A stretch of DNA of 64,000 nucleotides from assembly GCA_950022295.1 (NCBI GenBank), contig OX465600.1, positions 205,497,782-205,561,781 of the forward strand. Direction: 5' to 3'. Both the position numbers and the translations under genes were made by a program. Source of the stretch: Bromus sterilis. Lineage: Eukaryota; Streptophyta; Magnoliopsida; Poales; Poaceae. Positions 1 through 10,477 of this stretch are shown one piece after another; position 1 is the first letter of the stretch; the number at the start of each line of letters is the position of its first letter. A model generated the notes under the pieces. The model was not told the origin of the DNA. It saw only the letters and a list, made by a program, of their open reading frames with translations, and ran no database searches.

Positions 1-875
1 GACAATGTGACTAGTAGCTTCCATGTACAACCACTAGCTATATGGGCTCTGGCTTAGATGAGTAAGTTGTGGGGAACCTGGCCCTGGTAGCTAGCTGATG
101 TAGATATGATAGGTGTACCGGCTACAAAAGGTTGGAGGCAACCTCTTCTGAAAGACCATGTCTCAATCTTCGGGTTGAGTCCAGTGGGGAAAGTGTACAA
201 ACCTCTGCAGAGTGTAAAAACTGATCATGATTAGCCGTGTCCACGGTTATGGACAACTTTGAGCAACTGGACATTATTTTTTTTGGATGGTCTTGACAGA
301 TAATTCACCTTAATAAGAATTTGAGTGGGAACTTTTAATAAAGGGGTGGTTGGAATTGGTGTAGCCCGATTCAACCATACTTAGGACTAGCAAGATAAAT
401 TAAAATTTGATTAGTTGTAGTATGTGAGGGAAAAACTGGCTTTCTGCAAAACTAAACCATAAGCCTTTCCTTTGACTTACCTTGCATGTAGTTGTAGGTC
501 TGCTATATACTTTTCCGTGTGACTTGCCCTACAAATCAGATGTACTGACTCGTTGTCGGGCTGTAACATTCGGTGTTGCAGGATTATTATACGATGAGTA
601 AGTGATGCGATGTAGGGTTACGATGTCTATACTCAACTTGCCGGTGGAGTTGATGGACGCCAAGAAGCTTTTATTGTTTTCCGTTGTAATCTATTTGTAA
701 GCTAGCCTTGAGCTATGCAGGTATGCTATACTGTAATACCGGATCTTCGATGTAATATTTATGACATGTGGTTTATTCTTGATATTACATCATGTACTGT
801 GTGTGCTAGCTATTGATCCAGGGACTAGCACAGAATGCACAGAGACTTGGATTCTTAGTGAATCGGGTCGTTACA
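1..875 (+). mobile_element. 3' part of a long Gypsy LTR (Tekay-like)
   Basis: This AT-rich non-coding stretch ends in TTACA, the usual end of an LTR that starts TGTAAC, as in the solo LTR at 32675-37011. Positions 238-254 read TGTCCACGGTTATGGAC, a block that recurs in the other giant LTRs of this window (36228-36244; a variant at 19793-19809). The start of the LTR lies outside the window, and no target duplication can be tested. Assignment to the Tekay lineage is inference from the shared block. I see no gene in it. Confidence 0.55.
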
Positions 876-879
876 TTGG

Positions 880-1158
880 TTGTTACTTTTTGATAGACTG
901 AACACTAAAGATCTCTTGGTGAGAAGGCACTGGAGATCTGTTGCTGAAGACAACTGTTGTGTTCTATGCCCTGCTCAGGTTTATGAGGACAGACGACATC
1001 TGTTCTTTACTTGTAACTTTAGCACCAGAGTGTGGAACTATCTGCAAATTCAATGGTCTACTACTGGGACTGTTCATGATTGTCTCGAGCATTCCAGACT
1101 TTCTTTTGGACACCCTTTCTTCATGGAAGTTATGCTCACTTCTGCCTGGAGTATTTAG
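880..1158 (+). pseudogene. LINE ORF2 C-terminus (zf-RVT zinc-binding domain)
   Basis: The 92-residue frame has the signature of the zinc-binding domain at the C-terminus of plant LINE reverse transcriptases: RRHW, then CVLCP, YEDRRHLFFTC and a following VWNYLQI. The cysteines and histidine of the C-x2-C...H...C arrangement are present. The frame stops at a TAG in 1156-1158, but LINE-like coding text continues to about 1300, including NERVSF-like and LLDWINTL-like stretches. The stop is therefore premature. Endonuclease and polymerase domains are absent. This is a dead fragment, not a host gene. Confidence 0.8.
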
Positions 1159-1401
1159 CTAGTCAGGAATGGGAAGACCTTCAGGAATGAAAGAGTTTCT
1201 TTTCATATCTGGAGAAGGAACTTTGTGCATGACATCACCATGCTTTCACATATATTTCAGGGAGATACTAGATCTTAGTTGCTAGATTGGATCAATACTT
1301 TGCTCTAGGTAGAGTAGGTAAGTAGCTCCCTCCCCCACCCTATAAATTTCCATGTTTATCTTTGAGAACTGAGGTTCTCTCTTTGTACTGCTTTTATTTT
1401 C

Positions 1402-1407
1402 AATAAA
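1402..1407 (+). terminator. LINE poly(A) signal AATAAA
   Basis: AATAAA lies about 35 bases before the A-rich tail of the LINE fragment, the expected distance from signal to tail. Confidence 0.6.
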
Positions 1408-1450
1408 ATACTGTGGAGCTCATGCTTCACAGTCCTTAAATTAAAAAAAA

Positions 1451-2253
1451 CGCATATTACATCAACATCATATGACTACTAACAACTAGACTTCTCCCAT
1501 GTCCTCATGAACTTAAGTAACTACTCACAAGACATAAAAGAGATCATGATCAGTGGGGATAAATAGATGATAAAAAATCTAGAAACAATGATTTCTCCAA
1601 CAAAACTCAATATCATTAATCACACGATAGCAATCAACACCAGTAGAGTAGAGAGGATAGATAGTACGGATTACAACACAAGTTGGACTTGTGAGGTGAG
1701 ATTTGATGAAGATGGATATGGTGCTGATGTTGGGGATGATGTTGACGATGATCTCGATGATGCCCGTGACGATGGTGATGACGACGATCTCCCCTTCTGG
1801 GAGGTGTTCTCCCCGGCGGAATATGCCCGTTGGAGATGTCTTTTCTCCTCTGTTGGTTTCCGCCATGGAGCGGCGGCGGAATTCGTGAAACTCCTCTCTC
1901 TTTAGGGTTTTCGGACGACGAATGATATATAGGGCAAAGGGGGGCGCAGGGAGTGGCCCCAGGGGTCTAGACGCCCTCCCTGCGCGGCCAGGGTGGGGGC
2001 CACACCAGGTGGCCGCCTGGGCACCCTGTGGCCCCCCTCTGGCCCCTCTTTTGCGTGTCTTCGTCATCCTTCTGGAAAATATCCTCTGTCGCTTTCAGGT
2101 AATTTGGAGGTCTTCTCCTTCAGCAACTTAGCGTCCGCTTTTTACCGCTGAATTATGCGTCTGCTCCTTCGGCATCAGAAAGTTGCAAACTGTGTAAAAT
2201 AAGCCAAAAGAACATAAGATTAGCATCATATCATGAAATATATCAATGGATAG
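1451..2253 (-). mobile_element. Athila-type LTR fragment, distal part
   Basis: Read on the minus strand, this matches the LTR family at 21809-23381. Shared features are the start region with the TTGGCTTATTTTACACAGTTT block (here at 2180-2205), the GC-rich segment (1960-2040), the GGGAGATC...CATCATC stretch (1730-1800) and the segment ending near AACTAGAC. It is the continuation of 10937-10985, from which it was split by the Tat element with duplication GATAG. At the low-coordinate end it is cut off at the LINE tail. The reverse-strand open frame at 1579-2067 is only the LTR read through. Confidence 0.8.
2249..2253. repeat. Target duplication GATAG, left copy (Tat element)
   Basis: GATAG directly precedes the TGACG start of the 5' LTR and recurs at 10937-10941 directly after the end of the 3' LTR. 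This fixes both element ends. Confidence 0.9.
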
Positions 2254-2701
2254 TGACGGGGGGGGTGACCCCACGACTCCTGTGTATGAGGATACCCGGA
2301 GCATATGAAGACAGAAGGCCTGCTGGGAAGACACGACAGGCCCACGACTGGCCAAACCAAGCACCGACGTAGGAGTATGCGACTAGTATAGAAGGCATGA
2401 CTTAGCGTACAAGTCAAGACTAGAACTAGGAAACTATCTTTGTAACCTAGCACGGACTTCCCGAGACCTAGCCTAATATATAAATGCTGGGAAGGGAGGC
2501 GTCGAGATCAATTCAATACACATCTAATCTCCTGGTCTTGCGTGAACTCGCCTTGGCCTCTCGTGTAATCGCCCCCTCACGCAATAATATCGAGAAGGAA
2601 GTGCTTCTCCTGTTAGCCGACGAGTATCGTCCAACCTGTTCCTTCTCTATGACTAACCCAGGGTCCCTGACCATGGGATTTGCCGGGGCTGATCCCCGTC
2701 A
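2254..2701 (+). repeat. 5' LTR of Tat element
   Basis: It starts TGACG and ends CCCCGTCA. It aligns end to end with 10490-10936. The last 120 or so bases before the final 20 are identical between the two LTRs, while the first half carries most of the differences. Confidence 0.92.
2477..2484 (+). promoter_or_regulatory. LTR core promoter, TATATAAA
   Basis: TATATAAA lies 224 bases into the LTR and is conserved at 10712-10719 in the 3' LTR. Transcription would be expected to start near 2510. This is inference from the motif and its position. Confidence 0.65.
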
Positions 2702-2702
2702 A

Positions 2703-2720
2703 TCGGCGCCGTCTGTGGGA
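2703..2720 (+). other. Primer binding site of Tat element
   Basis: TCGGCGCCGTCTGTGGGA begins two bases after the LTR end. Tat elements commonly use TGGCGCCGTCTGTGGGA here, so the second base of the site is changed (G to C). I do not assign the tRNA. Confidence 0.65.
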
Positions 2721-2953
2721 ACTACACAGGTTGGAATCATGATCCGGTGGTCCCGCCTTCAGCAAATCAAGACTCGAGGACTATAACCAGATCTATCCCG
2801 CTCGAGGAATTCAAGTTCACCACAAGCATCTCCATCGCCCCATCAAGATCACCTAGCCTGCAGTCGAATCAAGTCCAGCACCTCAACTACCGCCAGACCC
2901 ATCGCTGACGGAAAAGAACTCGACGACGCAGAAGATAATCACGAGGACTTTAC

Positions 2954-3661
2954 ATGCGAACCCCACTCGAGGAGTCGCGGCGCGTGACAGAAGACTCTCC
3001 CACCAGTCGACGTCCCGCCCCCGCCCGGACTTCCGCCATGCGACAAGACAGCGACAACGAAACACAGACCGGAGAATACTACGACCCTGACCGAAGACCA
3101 GATGAATTCGCCAACTTCATCCGGAACCAATCAATCAGCGACGGGATAGAGTTTGACCAAAGATTCCACAACCAAACAGAAGACCACAAGCAGATCTTCC
3201 AAATCTCAAGGAGAAGAAGGCACGCTGGCTCCAGTAAACTCACAACCAAAGAGCAACTGGAAGGACCTTGTGCGATCCACTGTTTCGAAGACAGTTGGGG
3301 ACACCTCAGAGCAAGCCACACCCTAGGAGATTGTCGCCTATTCACCGAACTCTCCAACAGCCTCAAGGAGGAAAAGCAGCGCGAAGCCAAGCGCACTCGA
3401 ATAAGCGCGCAGTCACCAGCACCAAGTACAGAAAGGCAATACCCCACGTCCCATGGAAGAATCTGCGTGATCCAAGAAGGAAGGCTCTCAAAAGCAAAGC
3501 TAGACGCTTACACCCTGCAGGCCGAAGGCCTAAAGATAGCAGAAATCTACCAACTGTGTGGCGCTGAGACCAGCATCACCTTCTCTCAGAGCGACCACCC
3601 GCCCGCAGTCCCAAGGCCGGGGCACGCACCCCTGGTTCTCGAAGCACAGATCGGAGGTTAA
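2954..3661 (+). pseudogene. gag: Truncated gag with C-terminal region (Tat)
   Basis: A 235-residue frame, against the 400-600 residues usual for Tat gag. The N-terminal half is low-complexity and charged. The recognisable part is the C-terminal stretch around residues 100-130 (GPCAIHCFEDSWGHLRASHT, then GDCRLF), which is the Tat zinc-knuckle-like C...H...C region with the usual ELSN after it. Most of the capsid region is missing, so virus-like particles could not form from this copy. The frame closes at TAA (3659-3661), immediately before the protease. The stop may be original or a point mutation. Confidence 0.7.
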
Positions 3662-3664
3662 GAC

Positions 3665-5152
3665 ATGGACAGAGTCTTCATGGACGGAGGCAGCAGCCTA
3701 AACATAATCTTTGCCAGCACCCTACGCAAGATGCTAATCTCACGATCAGTTTGGAAGAAGTCAGGCACAACAATATATGGCATAGTTCCGGGCGAAGCAG
3801 CCGCCTCCATCGGAACAATCGAGCTTGATGTGATCTTCGGCAACAAGCGCAACTTCGCAAAGCAAGTCCTTGAGTTCGAAGTGCTCGACTGGCAGTCGCA
3901 GTATCACGCCATACTCGGGCGACTAGCTTTCGCACAATTCATGGCGGTCCCGCACTATACATATCTCAAGCTCAAGATGCTAGGGCCTGCAGGAATCATC
4001 ATAGTCAAGGGAAGCTTCACCAAATTGGACCAGTGCGACCGCGACTTCCACAAAGTGTCCGACACGTTTGGAGCCCAACAACAGCTCAAAGAAATATCCA
4101 TGGTAACGGACAAAAGCATATTTCCGCTGGCAAGCCGAAGCGAGTCAAAAGAATTCGGTCGCGACTTCAGCGTCGACAGCGACACAATCACACACCAAGT
4201 CCACCCAACAGACCCAGAAAATACGGTCCGCGTATATGCCCACCTCCCAGAAGAACAAGAAACCACCCTCATAACCTTCCTTCATGAAAAGTGGAAAATT
4301 TTCGCCTGGTGCCCAGCCAACATGCCCGGAATACCGCGAGAATTTACAGAACACGCGCTCCAGATCAAGCCAAACACCAAGCCAGTAAAGCAGGCGCTAC
4401 AACGATTCTCAAAGCCCAAACGCATAACAATCGGAGAAGAAGTCAACCGAATACTCGACGCACAGTTCATCCGAGAGACAAAGAAAGCAACCTGGATAGC
4501 AAACCCAGTACTAGTCCCTAAAAAGGACACTGAGGTACTTAGGATGTGCGTCGACTATGGCCCTGTCAACAAGCACTGCCCAAAGGACCACTTCCCACTG
4601 CAGAATCGATCAAATAATCGACTCCACAGTAGGATGCGACCTCCTATCCTTCCTCGACGCATACTTAGGATACAATCAGATCAGGATGAAGGAAGAAGAC
4701 GAAGATCACACCTCGTTCATCACCCCCTACGGCGTGTTCTGCTACCAAACAATGCCCTTTGGCCTAAAAAATGCCGGAGCCACAACTCACAGGTCTCTGC
4801 CCGAGGAATCGAAGCAAACCCCGAAAAGGTCCAAGCACTCGCCAAGATGCAAAGGCCAACCAACATCAGAGGCATGCAACAACTCCCAGGAAAACTCGCA
4901 GCATTGAGCCGTTTCATCAGCAGGCTAGGAGAAAGGACCTTACCGTTCTACAAACTGCTGAGAAAAGGAGAAAAAATCGAGTGGACCGAGGAAGCCCGCA
5001 ATGCATTCGAAGACCTAAAGAAAACCCTCTCGACCCCAGCAATCTTGGCGGTGCCTAAAGAACGGGAGAAGTTGTACCTCTACATAGCAGCGCGCAGCAG
5101 TGTCGTGAGCGCGATGCTCGTCGTCGAGCGCGCAGAAGAAGGCAAAATCTAG
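3665..5152 (+). pseudogene. pol: Protease and reverse transcriptase, catalytic core deleted (Tat)
   Basis: Residues 1-130 are the retroviral-type aspartic protease: FMDGGSSLNI carries the Tat version of D-S/T-G, and AILGRLAFAQFMAV follows. RT begins around residue 210 (FAWCPANMPGI, then IRETKKATWIANPVLVPKKD and RMCVDYGPVNKHCPKDHFPL). A frameshift near 4605 moves the palm domain into another frame (FLDAYLGYNQI, MPFGLKNAGAT at 4640-4785). The following 60-70 codons, which should hold YVDD, are missing, and sequence resumes at VSARGIEANPEKVQAL (about 4797). The connection domain continues to a TAG at 5150-5152. The copy cannot make active RT. Confidence 0.88.
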
Positions 5153-5866
5153 AGCATACAAAGACCAATCTAGTACCTCAGCACACTGCTCAAAAAGCCA
5201 CAGCAACGGTACCCGCACTACCAGATGCTCCTGCTCGCCATTATCATGACCTCCAGGAAAGTATCGCACTACTTCGACGAACACTCCATCACAATCGTGA
5301 GCAGTGCACCACTCGCGGACATCCTCAACAATCCCGGAGCGACCGGCCGAGTCGCTGAGTGGAACATGGAGCTCATCCCGCGAGATCTGCAGTTCAAACA
5401 CCCAACAGAAATCACAGCCCAAGTACTCCCAGACTTCCTGGTCGAGTGGGCAGAGGTCCAAACACCGGGTCCCCCAGACCTATCCAACTCATGGATGATG
5501 TATTTCGACGGATCCAAAAGACAGCAAGGAGCCAGAGCAGGCGTCGTACTAGTCTCCCCCAAAGGAACGAAGCTCAAATACATCCTCCAGATCAACTTCA
5601 GCAATGCCTCCAACAACGAAGCAGAATACGAGGCACTACTCCACGACATGCTCATGGAAAAAACTTGCGGCGCCACTCGCCTCTCGATCTATGGCGACTC
5701 CAACCTCGTCGTCCAGCAGGCGATGAGAGACTGTAACGCAGTCGCATACAACATGACAGCCTACCAGAAGCTCTATAACACACTAGAGGAAGGATTCGAC
5801 GGCTGCGAACTTAACTACATCCCCAGAGCAAATAACACAGAAGCCGAAGAACTTTCTAACATCTGA
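5062..5866 (+). pseudogene. pol: Dual RNase H of Tat pol (gypsy type plus archaeal type)
   Basis: The first RNase H (YLYIAARSSVVSAMLVV, then LLKKPQQRYPHYQ and ADILNNPGATGRVAEW) is the ordinary Gypsy domain, degraded and interrupted by stops between 5150 and 5222. A second domain follows from about 5490: MMYFDGSKRQQGARAGVVL, NNEAEYEALL and YGDSNLVVQQ. Its order of acidic residues is that of archaeal-type RNase HI, which Tat elements are known to have acquired. The last acidic motif, normally AD-L, reads NNTEAEELS, a change from aspartate to glutamate. The frame ends at TGA (5864-5866). Confidence 0.82.
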
Positions 5867-5899
5867 TCGACTCGAGGACCAATACCACAAGGTGTTTTC

Positions 5900-7306
5900 C
5901 TTGAGAGCATCAACCAGATATCAATCAAAGCAAAGCCAGCAGAACCCAAGGTAGTCGTAGAGGAAGATGACACAAATGAACCAGCACAGGTGGCAGCAAC
6001 GAGCACAGCCGACGGCACAAGCAGCCAAGCAACAGAAGCCGAAGAACCAGCAGCACTCGAAGACCCAGCCTGGGCAAAACCTTTCCTTCGATTCCTAATC
6101 GAGGGTACCCTACCACAAGACGTTGCAGAAGCCCGACGCATCAGTCGACGATCTAAAGCATTCACAGTAATCAACAGACAGCTCTATAAGCGCAACATTT
6201 CTCAGGTCCTCCAAAAGTGTATAGACGAAGAAGACGGCAAAGCCCTACTGCTCGAGATCCATGAAGGCACCTCCGGACATCATGCGAGCAGTCGAGCACT
6301 TGTGTCCAAGGCCTTTCGAGTAGGTTTCTACTGGCCGACCGCTATGAGAAATGCAGAGGATATCGTACGGCATTGCATCGCTTGCCAAAATTTCGCCAGC
6401 AGGCCACATGCCCCAGCATCGGAACTCAAAACCATACCGTTATCATGGCCATTTGCCACATGGGGACTCGACATGGTAGGCCCACTCAAGAAATCCTCAA
6501 AAGGAGGACGAACACACCTACTAGTCGCAGTCGACAAGTTCACCAAATGGACCGAAGCAGTACCAATCACCAGCTCAACAACCCTCACGACAGTTAACTT
6601 CATCAAGTCAATCATCTTCATATTCGGAGTACCACACAACATCATCACAGACAATGGTACAAACTTCACAACAGTAGATTTCCAAAACTTCTGTCAAGAG
6701 CTGGGCATCAAAATCAAATACGCATCAGTCGCACACCCATAGTCCAACGACCAAGTGGAGAAAGCAAACGGCCTAGTATGCGGAGGAATAAAGAAACGAC
6801 TCCTCGCACCACTAGAAAATGCCGCAGGAAACTGGGTAGAGGAACTTCCCGCAGTACTATGGAGCCTGCGGACCACCCCAAACAGCTCAACCCAGTATAC
6901 ACCTTTCTTCTTGGTATACGGGGCAGAAGCAGGACTGCCACACGACTTAAAATTTGGAGCCACCAGAATCTCAGGGTACGAAGAGGAAGAGGCAGAAGAA
7001 GCGCTACAGAATGACAAAGACACAGTAGACGAAGCACGGGACACAACCATCACAAGATCTGAAGGATACCAGGACAAACTGCGCACATATCAAAGCAGTC
7101 GCTTGCGGACGAGAATGTTCACCAAAGGAGACCTCGTATTACGGCTAAAACAGGAAAAAGTGCACAAGCTTGCCCCGCAATGGGAGGGGCCGTTCATAAT
7201 CTCGGAAGTCATAGGAGGAGGCGCATACAGGTTGAAGAACCCCAAAACCAATGAGGATGTGGGAAATCCATGGAACGTAGAGAACTTACGCCTGTTCTAC
7301 CCATAG
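5900..7306 (+). pseudogene. pol: Integrase of Tat element, one internal stop
   Basis: The H-H-C-C zinc region spans about 6270-6395 (GHHASSRALVSKAF, then HCIACQNF). The catalytic core follows: first Asp in WGLDMVGPLK (about 6465-6495), second in ITDNGTNF (about 6645-6670) and Glu in QVEKANGLV just after the stop. A TAG at 6740-6742 replaces the usual glutamine of AHPQSN and cuts the frame before the catalytic Glu. The C-terminal part (6755-7306) is otherwise open, with GDLVLRL and the LAPQWEGPF motif. It ends at RLFYP and a TAG. Confidence 0.88.
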
Positions 7307-7399
7307 TCCTCTAGGCATTGTCAGAGACATCGGCAGCAGCTCCGATGGGCAACCCATGTAAAACTCGAAGAAATAAAATAATGCTGCCCAAACACCTTA

Positions 7400-7885
7400 C
7401 TTAAAAGCACTCAAGGGCTCGAGCATAAAACTCCCCCCGAGAGACGCTATCCTCGCTCATGCGACTATACTTAAAAGCACTCGGGGGCTCGAGCATAAAA
7501 CTCCCCCCAAGAGACGCTATCCTCGCTCATGCGACTATACTTAAAAGCACTCAGGGGATCGAGCATAAAACTCCCCCCGAGAGACGCTATCGTCGCTCAT
7601 GCGACTATACTTAAAAGCACTCGGGGGCTCGAGCATAAAACTCCCCCCGAGAGAAGCCATCTTCGCTCATGCGACTATACTTAAAAGCACTCGGGGGCTC
7701 GAGCGTAAAACTCCCCCCGAGAGACGCTATCTTCTCTCATTCGACTATACTTAAAATCACTCGGGGGCTCGAGCATAAAACTCCCCCGAGAGACGCTACC
7801 CTCGCACACGCGACTATACTTAAAAGCACTCGGGGGCTCGAGCATAACCCCCCCCCCCCCCCAAGAGACACTATCCTCGCTGAAA
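7400..7885 (+). repeat. 70-bp tandem repeat, seven units
   Basis: Unit starts (TTAAAAGCAC) fall at 7401, 7471, 7541, 7611, 7681, 7751 and 7820, a period of exactly 70 apart from one missing base. Each unit carries the block CACTCGGGGGCTCGAGCAT and the block CTCCCCCCGAGAG, which can pair with each other. The last unit has expanded to a run of C at about 7849-7862. The repeat lies 90 bases after the integrase stop. Tandem repeats at this site are known in Tat elements. The open frame at 7669-8154 is only this repeat read through. Confidence 0.95.
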
Positions 7886-8019
7886 CGCGACCTCATCCGC
7901 AAGCACCGGGAAGCCAGGACACAAGATCCCATATGACTCACCAAGAGTTTTCCACAAAAAGAATCATATCGAAAAAACACAAAGTTTTTAAGTCTTCATC
8001 TGATCGCAAGCGATCACCT

Positions 8020-8420
8020 AAAGACTCGGGGGCTACTCCCATCGGGAGCGCTGTCGCGCACCCGATCAAAACTTGGAATAAAATAGCAACGAGAAAGGAT
8101 GGCCAAGGTAAACAGCAATCACAGCCTACGCCTGATTGTACAAATCAAACGTAGACTCGGGGGCTACTCCCATCGGGAGCGCTGTCGCGCACCCGAAGGA
8201 CAATTTTATTACAAAGGAGTCGAAGACAGTTCCCCCTTATAAAGAAGTTGAGGACAATTTCATTACAGAGGATTCGAAGACAGTTCCCCCTTGTAAAGAA
8301 GTCGAGGACAATTCCATTACAAAGGAGTCGAGAACAATTTCCATTACAAAGGGGTCGAGGACAGTTTTTAGTACAAAAGAGTCAAAGGACAGTTACCGCT
8401 ACAAAAGGACTCGAGAAACT
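8020..8420 (+). repeat. Short repeats in Tat 3' region
   Basis: Two near-identical 42-base copies (ACTCGGGGGCTACTCCCATC... ending GCGCACCCGA) lie at about 8025-8066 and 8155-8196. From 8218 to 8420 there is a degenerate array of about 30-45-base units built on TCGAAGACAGTTCCCCC / TCGAGGACAATTCCATTAC. No coding function is seen. Confidence 0.8.
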
Positions 8421-8739
8421 ACCAGACGGGTTACAACTATCCCAAGGAATTATGACTTCTACATGTATGCTCATGATGAGATAATTGGCACTTTCGTACC
8501 ACAATTTGACGAGCATCACCACAGACAAAGTAGCAACCCAGTCCGCGAAGAAGCAGGTCGCCGTCCTCCAGTTCTACAAGGTGCCTCGCCTACTGACGCA
8601 ACCGCTTGACGACCGGCTTGACGTCCAGCTCATCTTTAGAACTAGAAGAGCAAGCACCATCAGCCGAAGATGAAGTCATGGGAGAAGCAGGAAAACCACC
8701 ACTCGACCCATCAGAAGTGCCACTGCTTGTTTCCTCCCA

Positions 8740-9185
8740 TTATGGATCCAGACGATTGCCACCGGCATCAAATGCACGAACAGTAAGAGTACCTTCGCAA
8801 TCAAAACGACAACAAAGGCTATCTCCGTCACACAGATTCAACCGACGAGAAAACGCCCTCCAGCCAGATCCAAGGAAAACCAAGGATGAATTATCAACCT
8901 CCAACTCCACCCAAGAAGAAGACTGAGCGCATCCATGAAGACGGAGCCAGAGACCCTCAAATTAAGCTCAGAAGCAATGGAGGAAAACGAGAACGGAAGA
9001 GGAATCCGGGCAGCGGTCCGGCTAAGAACATGCAAAAGAAAATCATAGCGCCAAAAACCCTCTTCCATGGAAGAAGAAGAAGGCGTCGACTCAACACCAC
9101 GACATCCACCGCGTGAAGAGCGAGGCGTGCGGCCACCACGGCCACGACCTCGCCCAGTCACACCACCACCACACTTGGGAGCCAT
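8740..9185 (-). pseudogene. Antisense B3-like DNA-binding protein gene in Tat element
   Basis: On the minus strand, ATG at 9185-9183 opens a frame starting MAPKCGGG with a Gly/Arg-rich tail (GRGRGRGG) and then a globular part (GFWRYDFLLHVLSR, ARIPLPFSF). Near 8960 one frameshift is needed. The downstream frame reads WVELEVDN, FLGSGWRAFSRRLNLCDGD, CRFDCEGTLTVRAFD and ends at TAA (8742-8740). The order basic strand, WVELEV, GW-x-F, L-x-x-GD and F-x-G-x-L-x-V-x-x-F is that of plant B3 domains, closest to the REM type. A consensus TATA box lies about 65 bases upstream. Antisense ORFs between pol and the 3' LTR are known in Tat elements. The B3 assignment is my reading and needs a profile search. 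The copy is broken by the frameshift. Confidence 0.72.
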
Positions 9186-9249
9186 ATGAAAAAGAAGCAG
9201 AGGAGAAAGAAGCGAATAATGGATGCCAAGGACAGGCAACCATAGGAGG

Positions 9250-9257
9250 TATTTATA
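9250..9257 (-). promoter_or_regulatory. Antisense TATA box TATAAATA
   Basis: On the minus strand, TATAAATA (9257-9250) lies 65 bases before the antisense ATG at 9185. This leaves a normal 30-base gap to a start site near 9220 and a short leader. It suggests the antisense gene is transcribed from its own promoter, opposite to the LTR transcript. Confidence 0.55.
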
Positions 9258-9299
9258 ACACAATCCAAGGGCAATCCAGGGAAAACACGCAGAAGCCCA

Positions 9300-10477
9300 G
9301 GTGGCGCCATCATTACATCAAAGACCAAGCGGGACGGGCGTTACGAATTCCAAGACAAGATGCCTTCACATTGTCAGCACTATTTAAAGGCCACGTCAAA
9401 TCTCGCCTGTTTCCCATACAAGCCTTGGAAATCCAACAGGCACCAGGAAGCATGACGTTCAAATCATCATTATGACTTGCCAGAAGACGCGACGGATCAA
9501 AGAAGAAAGCATCATCATAGGTCACCAAACAACATGACAATGCATATCAGTGTGACATCTCAAGAGGGACGGATCAAGATAAAAACAATTGGAAAGAACA
9601 AAAGACTCCAAAAGCTACCTATTTCTTGATGTCCAAATTTTCTGTTTTTTTAATCTCTTACTCCCATCGGGAGTACCCTTATTCGAGTTCGGGTGCTCCC
9701 TCACCCAGAAGGCAAAGACATGCTCGAGTGATCACTTGCACCAGCAGAAACAACATACTTTCAGAGTTTGGGTGCTCCCTCACCCTGAAGTCAGTGAAGC
9801 ATTCGAGTGACTACTCGCAAAAAGACTCAGCAATTCGACAATATGATCTACTCACGCACTCGACGACTTTCCGAGTGGGTGCTTTCTTATTTCCCTCGCC
9901 TGAGTTCACTACAAGCTCCGCGAGTGAATGCTAAATAGCTCACTTGATTGTTTACTCCAAGTGGGTGCATCGCTAACCAGGCTCCGTGCCTCTACAAAAA
10001 ACAATTATGCCTCGGCTACAACACATTGTACCCACATGCCACGCAAGCTTAGCGTGTAGGTAAGTCCCTACGGCGCAGAACGGCCGGGCCGGGAATTGCC
10101 CCAGAGCGATTTCACTCCCGACCTTTTCCATGCGCTCGCATGATAGAAAGAGCCGAGCGGACGCGCTTAGGCTATTTTCTTAGACTGGCAGTAATTGATC
10201 CTATAAGACCTGCAGCGGCATGACTTTGCTAGACACCGGTCATTCCATGTTCATGTCAAGGGACGTGAGTTTGATTGGGCTACTGCGTATTTTCCACTAG
10301 CGCAATTCACCAAGTCTCGACCAGTGGACTCCTTGGTCCCTTTTCAGCTTAGTAATCCCTCGAAACAGGTATTGTCATGGCTCAAAATTTCCAGCGACCC
10401 GCGGCAATGCCGCGCGTACAAAAAATAAAGCGCTGACGAATTCGAGTCCCTGCGCGACTCTTCGAGTCCCCCAGGCA
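9300..10477 (+). other. Tat 3' non-coding region
   Basis: No coding frame is convincing here. Between 9660 and 9965 the phrase GGGTGCTCCCTCACCC and variants (GAGTGGGTGCTTTC, AAGTGGGTGCATCG) recur four times, another degenerate direct repeat. From 10040 to 10480 the sequence is mixed and unrecognised. It ends in the purine tract. Confidence 0.6.

Larger units (their letters stand above)
876..1450 (+). mobile_element. 5'-truncated LINE, 3' end
   Basis: The segment carries the C-terminal end of a LINE ORF2, then a 3' UTR with AATAAA at 1402-1407 and an A-rich tail at about 1441-1450. This is typical of a non-LTR element truncated at its 5' end during reverse transcription. The left limit is placed where the preceding LTR ends in TTACA. 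I could not find a clean target duplication, so the left junction may instead be a later rearrangement. Confidence 0.75.

Noticed and set aside
1567..2067. Overlapping open frames on both strands (112 and 162 codons)
   Set aside because: They lie in the trinucleotide-rich part of an Athila-type LTR and recur in the LTRs at 22030-22590 and 30780-31280. There is no domain, and the frames differ between copies.
3665..7306. Pol of the Tat element as a plant pararetrovirus remnant
   Set aside because: Paired LTRs, target duplication, primer site and integrase make it an LTR retrotransposon. There is no movement or coat-protein region.
7400..7885. Regular repeats as a CRISPR-like array
   Set aside because: Units are head to tail with no unique spacers, in a plant retrotransposon 3' region.
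7669..8154. 161-codon frame
   Set aside because: It is created by reading the 70-bp tandem repeat. A 70-base unit cannot keep one protein repeat in frame.
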